Made by a program: the position numbers and the translations under genes
Origin: Pelagomonas calceolata
Taxonomy: Eukaryota > Sar > Pelagophyceae > Pelagomonadales > Pelagomonadaceae
Assembly (NCBI GenBank): GCA_918797485.1
Contig: CAKKNE010000006.1
Span: 1,984,001-2,048,000, forward strand
Reading direction: 5' to 3'
Length of the DNA: 64,000 nucleotides
Notes under the pieces: generated by a model
What the model was told of the DNA's origin: nothing
Database searches by the model: none
The model's input: only the letters and a program-made list of their open reading frames with translations
Shown: positions 37,201-44,500 of the stretch, piece by piece
Layout of the letters: each line of letters begins with the position of its first letter
Position numbering within the stretch: the first letter of the stretch is position 1

Positions 37201-38226
37201 GACGAGTTGAGGCGGGAGGTCGAGGACCTAAGGGCGCAGGCCAAGGAGGCGAGCGAGGCTCGCAAGAGCTTTGAGACGGAGGCGCACGAGCTCAAGCAGG
37301 CGACGCGCTTCACGACACGACTTTCATGCGACGACCAGGCCGAGTTCGAGTCCATACGGAGGAAGCTGCGCGGCGAGGACACGCCCCAGAAAGAGGCAGC
37401 GGATCATTTGGCGTCCGTGCAGTACGAGGCCCTCGAGGAACAGCCGAAACAACCTCGAAAAGTTCTGGGCAGGGCCCTGGACGCGGCGCGCGCGGCGGCG
37501 CGGTTCCAGAAGCAACAGCGCCCGTCGCTCGGTGAGACCGATCAGGATGAGGTGACGGCCGCGCCGGGCTGGGACGCCATGGGCACGAGACGCGCGTCGG
37601 ACGACCCCGAGCTCGCGGACCACCTGGCGCGGCGCGACGAGGCCATCGCCATGGGTTTGGTCGATGCGCCTCCCGATGAATGGACGGAGGAAGAAAGGCC
37701 GGAGGAGCCCGAGACCGAGGCCGAGAGAAAATTAAGGGAGCTGGAAGAGCGGGCCTTCGACGGCGCCGCGGTCCAGGACGAGGAGGCGGCGCCCTGGCCC
37801 CGGGCGGAATCGTTGGCGCAGTCGGCGGCGCCCTGGAACCACGCGCGCCAGCGCGACCGCGCCGCGCGCGGCCTCCCGCCGCCGGCGCCGTTACCCCTGG
37901 AGATCCCCGAGCCCAGCGACCACACCACGGCCCACGGCGAGCGGACGCCGGGCGCGCCGCGGCCCGACCCCCAGGCCACCATCGACGCCACCGCCGCCTA
38001 CCTCCAGATGCGCCGCGACCGCGCCGCGACGAGCGTGCCGCGCGCGGCGGCGACGCCGCCGCCGCCGAGCGAATCCGCGGGCGACGACGACGCCGCGGCG
38101 CGCGACGAGTCCCTCGAGGACGCCTTCGGGGCCATGTACGCCTCGCGGCCGCCCGCCGGCGCCGGCTCGGCGCCCGCGCGGGCGCGGCGTCGCGGGCGGC
38201 CCCTGCCGCAGACGAGTCGGAGCTAA
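34222..38226 (+). CDS. Giant Ala/Arg/Glu-rich coiled-coil protein
   Basis: 1,334 residues with no recognisable catalytic domain. After a basic, Thr/Ala/Pro-rich start (MRATRKPGAQRHKKSRRAP), an almost unbroken coiled coil runs from about residue 60 to 1,070 with alternating acidic and basic residues, for example RAERDATLRAAAEQKADRAA. The C-terminal 250 residues are Pro/Glu/Asp-rich and probably disordered. Such proteins build cytoskeletal, centriolar or flagellar structures; the DUF4795-like neighbour makes a flagellar role tempting, but nothing in the sequence proves it. The high Ala/Arg content is partly a result of GC-rich codons. I start at the ATG at 34222; the frame is open upstream from a non-ATG codon. 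One unbroken 4-kb reading frame with heptads throughout supports it as real. Confidence 0.75.
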   Translation: MRATRKPGAQRHKKSRRAPAAVTTAPSTLTEATAATPMTAPPTTDNTSWTAAARAGGAEDQRLLARLAQRQRALSQVAGVLGQLQATSTAEQRASTEAQKEAEDATRRAERDATLRAAAEQKADRAARERRDAEKAAARLKSDVQRRDEQLRSLHAEHQAQQSKVDAWRDRCEAAEACALARGSLHRAELARHRATLDEQNLALGSATGALEAERNERRRAELTLGAEVDALRRGLAAEHDAARAAVEEAVQQRDAAVTERDAALRDVSRQAEAFSRRQDERDGALLTYQKDADNALDRSSAAAAACAAALADAARCRHAADLAHTEAQTRIDRDTADATAATRDAAATIKRAAQEAALARAAQAAADARANRSDLQRDAAEASSAASAAMRAEAVGYAADLTEAKLVADEDRDAAKAASMRAAQAKADALRDRDMLAEALRSAEAVEDRLRASEAALGARCLQEKSERHKADMKLEEVTKGADDALTVAATQQRERDLKLRELDALSARLAQELETRVGELVASKQSLQELEAASKRAAEKRALQRRSDDAAASEREEVHRSEKRMLRAECDRALKRTLDLEQDRKSGFDRVLALEAAVACAEASRDLKQLELVDQVDRTDKAAATVQDLVAECTAAQNERDAARAARDAERARSRSHIDELREASDKARKDLARATKAGAKRCAGMLASKDKALEARAASETAFAALKSELRAFTAASEGIRKDAARCRDAARKADEVLERARRARNFIGATEGRTADAADAARRAEGAVSRAREALGRARLAALEADARDAVAAREADAQRARADAAAALMEARGDRDRIAAAAARHKEAHEASNAALRRATDALAREKDYGARLESEGFGELKAARAKTEQLEQHVSELRSKLREEATKNKSTEVALRDAGRRRQAEVASLEAKLRAAERANASDRERRDAESSTLRDDMARAQRERTDARAEADDLRSDLAQARRVGCDARDEVAALQRTLDEHKLQMDELRREVEDLRAQAKEASEARKSFETEAHELKQATRFTTRLSCDDQAEFESIRRKLRGEDTPQKEAADHLASVQYEALEEQPKQPRKVLGRALDAARAAARFQKQQRPSLGETDQDEVTAAPGWDAMGTRRASDDPELADHLARRDEAIAMGLVDAPPDEWTEEERPEEPETEAERKLRELEERAFDGAAVQDEEAAPWPRAESLAQSAAPWNHARQRDRAARGLPPPAPLPLEIPEPSDHTTAHGERTPGAPRPDPQATIDATAAYLQMRRDRAATSVPRAAATPPPPSESAGDDDAAARDESLEDAFGAMYASRPPAGAGSAPARARRRGRPLPQTSRS

Positions 38227-38253
38227 TCACTCAAGAATCATTACACACTATTC

Positions 38254-38334
38254 ATTCATTGCGCTCGCGGCTTGTTGGCGTCGTGCACTGGCAGCCCGGC
38301 ATTATTCATTGCGCGGCTTGTCGTACAGCCCGGC
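38254..38334. repeat. Imperfect tandem duplication at the 3' end of a gene
   Basis: ATTCATTGCG ... CGGCTTGT ... CAGCCCGGC occurs at 38254-38300 and again, with deletions, at 38304-38334. The second copy contains the last codons and stop of the small mitochondrial-type gene. The first lies in the 75-bp gap to the convergent coiled-coil gene, so the 3' end of the small gene was duplicated past its stop. Confidence 0.65.
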
Positions 38335-38622
38335 CTCCTGCCAGTAGTCCTCCTCGCGCTTCCGCCGGGGGCCGCGGCCGCGGGGGCCGTCGACGCGCGG
38401 CTTGCGGTTCACCGTCCGCGACTCGAGGTCGCGCCAGTACTGCGGCAGCTCGTGCTCCACGGGGGGCTCGTCGTCGGCGTCGTCGTCGTCATCGTCGGGC
38501 GTGCTCGGAGGCGCCGCCAGCGCCCGGCGTGCGCTGGGGAGGACGCGTCGCGGCACGGCGCCCCGCGCAGCCGGCACCAACGTCGCGGCAGAAAGGCGCC
38601 GCAGGACCATACGCAGAGCCAT
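38302..38622 (-). CDS. Small protein with mitochondrial-type presequence, unidentified
   Basis: 106 residues. The N-terminal 38 residues (MALRMVLRRLSAATLVPAAR and following) are Arg/Ala/Leu/Ser-rich without acids, typical of a mitochondrial matrix presequence. The mature part has an acidic linker (DDDDDDADDEPP), then ELPQYWRDLESRTVNRKPR and a basic stretch ending REEDYWQEAGLYDKPRNE. Size and layout resemble small respiratory-complex or mitoribosome subunits, but I recognise no family. The start at 38622 is chosen because the presequence begins there; a further in-frame Met at 38652 would disturb it. Its 3' end is part of a small duplication. Confidence 0.6.
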   Translation of the reverse strand: MALRMVLRRLSAATLVPAARGAVPRRVLPSARRALAAPPSTPDDDDDDADDEPPVEHELPQYWRDLESRTVNRKPRVDGPRGRGPRRKREEDYWQEAGLYDKPRNE

Positions 38623-38948
38623 GAGAGATGTTTTTGGGTTGCTGGCCGGCAACTCCGCACTGGCGTAACTCCTCAGGAGGGCCTGCTATGTCCTTGCGAA
38701 ATTTCGCAGCGTGCGTGCAGTTGAGCGCGCTGGCAGTGGGTGTGCGACTCGTGCGAAAGCCTCCGTTTTCGGCCTTGCGGGCTAATGCGAGCAGTGGAGC
38801 TGTCTGGGTCTGGGTCGAGCTAGCGACCGTAAGACACTAGTGAAAACGACATTGTTTTTACTATCCATCTTAGGACAAAGTCGTGCATGAACCCGTCCAT
38901 GCGCTACGGCGTTACACCGCTCTCGCCCAGCTATAGCGGTTGCAAACG
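38623..38948. other. Divergent promoter region
   Basis: 326 bp between the small mitochondrial-type gene and the GT90 gene; no gene seen. Recurrent element copy C lies at 38820-38840. Confidence 0.6.
38820..38840 (+). promoter_or_regulatory. Recurrent intergenic element, copy C
   Basis: Reads CTAGCGA-CC-GTAAGACACTAG. It differs from copy A at a single base, and both continue into a G/A-rich stretch with AAAAC. It sits 109 bp before the GT90 start and about 198 bp before the divergent start. Confidence 0.5.
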
Positions 38949-40220
38949 ATGCTCATGCGCCACGGGCCAAAAAATTACGATAGGTCGAGCCGGGGCCGCT
39001 GCTTAAGCACGACGATGCTGCTCTACCTATTGCTCGGGCTGCCCCGCATCAAAGGCGACGACGTCGCCGCCTACGTGGACGCCTTCCCGTCACCAATACC
39101 GCACTGCGACATGCGCGGCCTGCCCCCGGCGGCCCTCTCGTGCGTCCACCTCGCGCCCGACGGCTCGCTCGTCCACGCGAAGGATCTGCGGAGCACGGCG
39201 GGCTCCGCGAAGCAGATGCTCATGGACATGCATTTGCGGGGCGTCGTCGGGAAGCTGCGGGCGTCGCACCGGCTGCCGGGCCGCTGGGTGAGTTTCCTGA
39301 GCGTGTACACGGCGTCGGGGCCCGCCACAAAACGCAATTACCCGGTCGTCGGCATCGGCAAGCGGGACCCCCGGCAGCCGGGTCTATTGATGCCGAACCC
39401 GTTCTTCGTCGCGCCGGACTGGTGGGACTGGTACTCGCGGCGGACCCAGGCCGTCGCCCGGAAGCGCGAATTCGATAAAAGAAGGGACGTGCTGCTGTTC
39501 CGGGGCGCGTGCGGGCCCGGCGGCCACGAGCGTTTGAAATTGATGCGCCTGGGGACCTTGAACGGCGCCGTCGACGCGGGCTGGACGAGCGTCGACGGCT
39601 ATACGGACCTAGAGACCTGCGTCGCGGACCTCTCGAACCAGCTGGGGGCGAAGCGGCGCAAGCGAGACAGCGAGCTCTCGACGCGCGTGCCGATGGTCAA
39701 CTACAGCCACTACCGCTACTTGCTGCACATGCCCGGCAGCGCCACGGGCAGCTACTCGCGCAATTTACAATATCTGTGGTCCCACGGGGCCGTGGTCCTG
39801 ATCTGGAGGCACGACGCCCTCGAGTGGTACTACCCGTTTTTGAGGGATGGTGTTCACTACGTGAGCGTCGACGAGACGGACCTGGAGCGGAAGCTTGTGG
39901 AGTTGAGACGCGACCCGGAGCGAAGACGGCGGCTCGTCGCGGGGGGCGCGGCGTTCTTCGAGGCGCACCTCCGGGGCGACCGGCTCGTGGACCGGTGGCG
40001 GCGGCTCTTCGACGGGCTCGCCGCGGGGCAAAGCGACACGCCGCCTTTGGTAAGTCAAAGCGCGGCCTGCAGCTGCGACGCCGGCATGGCGGCCTACGCG
40101 AGCTGCGAGAAGTGCGAGATCACGCGGAAGCGGGGGAACACCGTGGCCAAGTTCCTCGGGCTCATCCCGAAGCGGCCGCCCGCGGCGCCGGCCGTCGAGC
40201 ATCGGGTACACGCGGGCTAG
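38949..40220 (+). CDS. GT90 (CAP10/POGLUT-like) glycosyltransferase, type II membrane protein
   Basis: 423 residues. A short cytosolic start is followed by a hydrophobic anchor (TTMLLYLLLGLPRIKG), as in Golgi/ER type II glycosyltransferases. The C-terminal half matches glycosyltransferase family 90 (fungal CAP10 xylosyltransferase, animal POGLUT/KDELC): RRDVLLFRGACGPGG corresponds to the W-R-G-S/T-x-x-G motif, and YRYLLHMPGSATGSYSRNLQ, LWSHGAVVLIW and LEWYYPFLRDGVHYVSV follow the family order K-Y-L-I-x-x-x-G-x-x-x-S-x-R-L ... G-S-V-V-L ... W-F-Y-x-x-L-x-P-x-x-H-Y-V-P-V. It probably transfers xylose or glucose to proteins or wall glycans in the secretory pathway. I start at the ATG at 38949; Met at 38955 is equally possible. 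A Cys-rich patch (CSCDAGMAAYASCEKC) lies near the C-terminus. The stop is 52 bp from the convergent cyclophilin stop. Confidence 0.82.
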   Translation: MLMRHGPKNYDRSSRGRCLSTTMLLYLLLGLPRIKGDDVAAYVDAFPSPIPHCDMRGLPPAALSCVHLAPDGSLVHAKDLRSTAGSAKQMLMDMHLRGVVGKLRASHRLPGRWVSFLSVYTASGPATKRNYPVVGIGKRDPRQPGLLMPNPFFVAPDWWDWYSRRTQAVARKREFDKRRDVLLFRGACGPGGHERLKLMRLGTLNGAVDAGWTSVDGYTDLETCVADLSNQLGAKRRKRDSELSTRVPMVNYSHYRYLLHMPGSATGSYSRNLQYLWSHGAVVLIWRHDALEWYYPFLRDGVHYVSVDETDLERKLVELRRDPERRRRLVAGGAAFFEAHLRGDRLVDRWRRLFDGLAAGQSDTPPLVSQSAACSCDAGMAAYASCEKCEITRKRGNTVAKFLGLIPKRPPAAPAVEHRVHAG

Positions 40221-40272
40221 TGCTAACATATACACAGTACGCATGCGAAAACCCGAACCCGAACCACATGAC

Positions 40273-41163
40273 TCATGTCTTACCCTCCACTTCTTCACAA
40301 CTCGTCATGAAGTCCAGCAAGGGGAACTCCTCGTCGAGGTACGCCGCGCCCCGCCGATAAATCTGGCCCTGCGCCGGCGCCCGGCCCCCGAAGGCCCGCA
40401 TGTCCCCGTACCCCGCGTAGAACCGGTCCAGCGCCGCGTACGACGCCTCTCCCACCAATTCCCCGAAGGGCACCTCCCAGGGCTGGAAGCCCAATTTCAA
40501 ATCCCGGAACGCGAAAAAGAACTCCGTCGTCCGACTGTCCGGGCCGGACCCCGCGAAGGCGAGGTAGCCCCGTTTGAGAGCTTGTTTTTGGCCCGTCAGA
40601 TCCAACCACTGCGGGTCGTCCTTGATCCTTCCCTTCTGGCGCCACTGCTGGTGGACCGCCGGATCCCCCGGCACGCCCGTCTGGCACAAAAAGTTCTTGA
40701 CGGCTCGGAACAATCCGACTCTACTGGAAAAGAAGCCTGTGTTCACCATGTCCAGGAACCTCTGACTGCCTAGCGGCGCCCAGTTCTCGTGGATATCAAT
40801 TGTGAGGGGTCCCGCCGTCGTCTCGCAGTGCAACCGCGTCGTCGCGCCGCGCGCCTTCACAAAGGTACTCGGGTTTTCTGGGCCCGGCGGCAGGCCCGGA
40901 ACTTGTTGGAGCGGCCGTCTCAAATACAAATTCTCCGTCGGCGGCGGCGTCGGCTTCGTATGGAGCGTCAGCCAGGCGTGCTGCTTCGTTTGCGGCGTGA
41001 GGCACAGCAAGACGCCGACCATGACGAGAAACAGCGCGCCGAGCGCGACGGGAAACCAGAGCGGCCCTTTCTCGCCGTAGCGCACCTCGTTGCTCGACAG
41101 CTGGTTGCTCTCGACGTCGTCCTCGCCGGCGCGCGGCTGGTGGCGCCGGGCCTTCATGTACAT
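40273..41163 (-). CDS. Membrane-anchored divergent cyclophilin (peptidyl-prolyl isomerase-like)
   Basis: 296 residues. A short cytosolic start (residues 1-34) is followed by one transmembrane helix (PLWFPVALGALFLVMVGVLL, about 35-54), giving a type II orientation with the rest in the secretory lumen. From about 107 the sequence follows the cyclophilin pattern: TTAGPLTIDIHENWAP, RFLDMVNTGFFSS, LFRAVKNFLCQTGVPGD (catalytic Arg kept from F-H-R-V-I-x-x-F-x-x-Q-G-G-D), GYLAFAGSGPDSRTTEFFFA (usual N-S-Q-F-F-I replaced) and FGELV (usual F-G-x-V). It is therefore a divergent cyclophilin whose proline-isomerase activity is uncertain. It could help fold secreted proteins in the same compartment as the GT90 enzyme beside it. 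Confidence 0.82.
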   Translation of the reverse strand: MYMKARRHQPRAGEDDVESNQLSSNEVRYGEKGPLWFPVALGALFLVMVGVLLCLTPQTKQHAWLTLHTKPTPPPTENLYLRRPLQQVPGLPPGPENPSTFVKARGATTRLHCETTAGPLTIDIHENWAPLGSQRFLDMVNTGFFSSRVGLFRAVKNFLCQTGVPGDPAVHQQWRQKGRIKDDPQWLDLTGQKQALKRGYLAFAGSGPDSRTTEFFFAFRDLKLGFQPWEVPFGELVGEASYAALDRFYAGYGDMRAFGGRAPAQGQIYRRGAAYLDEEFPLLDFMTSCEEVEGKT

Positions 41164-41532
41164 GGCTGCGCTGCCAGCAAGGGCTGTGCTAGGCCGGAGG
41201 CTGTCTGCAGCGTGTAATCGGTGCTGCCAGTATATTCAAGTGACAGCGCTATTGCGTAGCAGCGTGTAATCGATGCTTAAGCCACCAATTCGGCTGCCGC
41301 GGCGAGCCGAGACGCCCGGGCTACCGTAATCCCACTAGCAACCCGACTTCCGCAAACGCCGCCCCAACCCTCCGCCGAGCCCTGTTCCCACGTCTCGCCC
41401 CAGCGAACAGAAGAATCAAACAATGCGACCGGGCTTCTCCCGGGTTTGGGCCCAGCGGCACCAAAGCCAGCTTTGGGGCAGCAGCCAGCCTGCCTCGCTG
41501 CATGCGAAAGCGATGAAGTTACATTGAGAAAC
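41164..41532. other. Divergent promoter region upstream of the giant gene
   Basis: 369 bp between two divergent start codons. A 19-bp direct repeat (GCAGCGTGTAATCG, then A or G, then TGCT) occurs at 41207-41225 and 41259-41277, with one mismatch. The giant frame is open back to a stop at 41278-41280 but contains no ATG before 41533, so the 5' 252 bp are probably UTR. Confidence 0.6.
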
Positions 41533-44500
41533 ATGTTTCTATGGCTGCTGCTGCTCAGGGCAGCCATAGCCCAGAAGGTGGTACCCATACCTCGAGCCCA
41601 GACGCTCCAGGTAGCCGGCCCCATCGACGAGCCCACAAGTATCGAGCTGAGGAGCGCACTCGAGATTCCGGACGAGGGCGAGGCCCAGCTCCCGATCATC
41701 GTCGAGCCGCGGGCCGTATCGATACAAGGAGACGGCGCGCCGCGGATCACGCGCGTGGGCACGGACGCGCCGGACGGCATCTATTCGTCTGGACAGAATA
41801 TTACCGTCACGTTATCGTTCACGAGTCCCGTGGAGATTGTGGGCGATCCCGACGCGTTAAAGCTCGAGCTCGACACGGGATGCAATGACAACGCCTGCGC
41901 CATTCGTGAAGAGCAGTCCTTCACGTGCAAGGCCGACTACGGCGAGTTCGCCCTGACACTTTATGATAGTATAAAGGCGAACGTGTCCTCTACCTTTTCT
42001 GAAACGCGGGGCCCGTCCGACCCGAAGATGTGGGCGCCTTCCGGTACCGCTAGAAACGTCGGTGCTCTAGATGATCAAGAATTAGTCAAGCAGAAGCTCG
42101 AGACCATCGACGGCATCGAGAACGTGACTGTCTTTTTCGGCGACGAAGACGACCGGGACTACTCCGGTGGTAGGCGAGCCTGCACGTCCAAGGGCAATTT
42201 GATCGTGATCACGTTTGAAAGGTGCTCCTACGCGGACCAGTTCGACGGAGATGTCCCTGAACTGCGGTTAGACGCTACTAATGCGGTGTTGGATCCGAGG
42301 ACCATGCTGCCGGTAGGTGATGGTGTCTACTTGACGGGACGGACAGCTGGTAGTACGGTGTTCGTGGATCCGGTCGCTACGGAACTTACGAAAGGTGTCC
42401 GTCGAAGAAATGGCCTCGCGAATTATATAGGAGGTAACGGTACGGATACATTAACTTTTGTGTATGACGTCATGCCCGGCGACGCCGCCAATCCGTTAGA
42501 AGCGGTCCAATTACTCGATATTAATGGAGATAGTGTGGTCGTTCGAGCAGCAGCATACCCTTATGCGCTTATAGATGCTTCATTACCTCCAGCAAGGACC
42601 GCAGCCCGATACTCGTCGGGCACGGCCAATGCTCTAGGCGCGTCAAATGATGTGATCGTGGACGTCCGTTCACCATTAGTCGTCGACGTGACCTCACCAG
42701 AGGTCGACGGGGAATACGGCGTCGGGGCCGTCCTGCGAATCTGGGTGACCTTCGATCGACAGTTGGCCGTCGGGGGCGAACCGCGCCTGGTCATGGCGAC
42801 GGGCGCTTCCAATAGTTACGCGTTATTCACGCAAGTCTTGGGGGGAGGGTATACGGCGGAGTTCGAGTACACGGTCGGCGAGGGCGACGCGAACCAAGAT
42901 TTAGATTACTTCGCTACCAATTCATTGTCCGTGGCTTCACCTGGTTATATTGTTCGCAAAGCTCGCGATGTTACCGTGTCTGCAGTTGCGGTGTTAACTC
43001 TACCGGAGCCGGGCAAGCCGGGGTCCCTCGCTCACAACAAGAACATCATGGTCGATACGAGCATACCCTACGTCTTAGATGTGTCGTTAGCGGGCGAAGT
43101 CGCGTCGCGGGACGTGGCCGCCGGCGACGTTTTGGACATCCAGGTCTACTTTAGTAGAGCGGTGGCGATCCGAGGAAGACCTCGGTTATTACTCAGGACG
43201 GGCCGGTCACCAGTTTTCAGAGGAGTCGTGGAGACGCCCGTCGGAGAAAACGGCGTGGTCGCCGCGGCACCTCGAGCCTCCGCAGCGGCCGCTATTCAGA
43301 TCGCGTTCACTTTGTCAATTCCGGCCGTCGTCGGGGATACGTTGAGGATCGCGCTCCCGGGCTTCTCGGGCAATGCGGCCGAAAATTGTTCGTCCGTCGA
43401 CGGCACGGACGCGTGGGTCGCCGGTTTTAGCGGTGCGGGTCGCGACGCGGAGCTTTTGTTGATTGCCGCGCGCGCGTCGCCGGCCCGGACGGCCTTCGAC
43501 GTGCGCGTGCTGTCGCGGTGCTCCTACCTGACACCATCAGCCGGTCTGCGGAGCGGCGCAGACGCCGGGATCTTCGTGAGGGGCACGTTCGCGTCCGGTA
43601 TCATGAAACGCCATAGGGTCGATAATGCGGGCGGCGTCGCGTTGAGTGACGCGTCCGTGACGTACGCTCCCCTGATTGCGGGCGAACCGACGCAACTCTC
43701 ACTGACCTTCACGTCGTTAGCGGCCATCGCGCGCAACGAGACGATAGATTTGGTCTTCTCCGATAGTCTCTTCATCCCGAACTACACGTTACCCAAGTCC
43801 GTGGACCGCAAGTTCTCGTGGGTTGCGAAAAACACGACGGAGCAGGCGCTGGAGGCCGACTCGGCGGACTTCCGCGCGGCGTGGGTCCCGGACCGCGTCG
43901 TCCCGCGGCTGCGGTTTCGGGCGGCGCGCTTACTCGACGCGGGGACCTACACCGTCGGCTTGACCTCGTCGAAGGTCCTGGAGCTGCCGGCGGGCGGTCT
44001 CCACGCCGACGACGCGCGCATCACGCTGGCCTCGGACGCGCGCGCGTTGGGCGCGCTCAGCGGCTTCGTACCGACGAGTCCGGCCGTCGGCGCCTTTGGT
44101 AGTACTTCATTGACAATTACGAGTGAGGATGGAGGCCGGACGCACGGCGGCGGCCGGTGTCGCATCTCCTTAAAATTCGCCCTGGGCCCGGGCCACGCGT
44201 CCGCCGGCGACGTCATCACCTTAGCCTTGGACGTGGCGGGTCCCGACGACGAGGCTTATATCGGAGAACCACTTATTAGTGAGGGATTTAGTGTATCAAT
44301 CGTGGAGAATGCCATCCGGCTGACCGTGCTGAACGACAATGACATTGGCGGCGGCGCCGGACGCATCGTGACGGTCTCCAATCTGGTCCTGGCGCCGGGG
44401 GGCGTCGCCCAAGATTCATCGTCCATAACGTTGACGTCTTCCTCGGCCCACGTGCCGACGACCGCGATTCCCGTTCTCAAGACCACGGCGGTGGCCGGTA

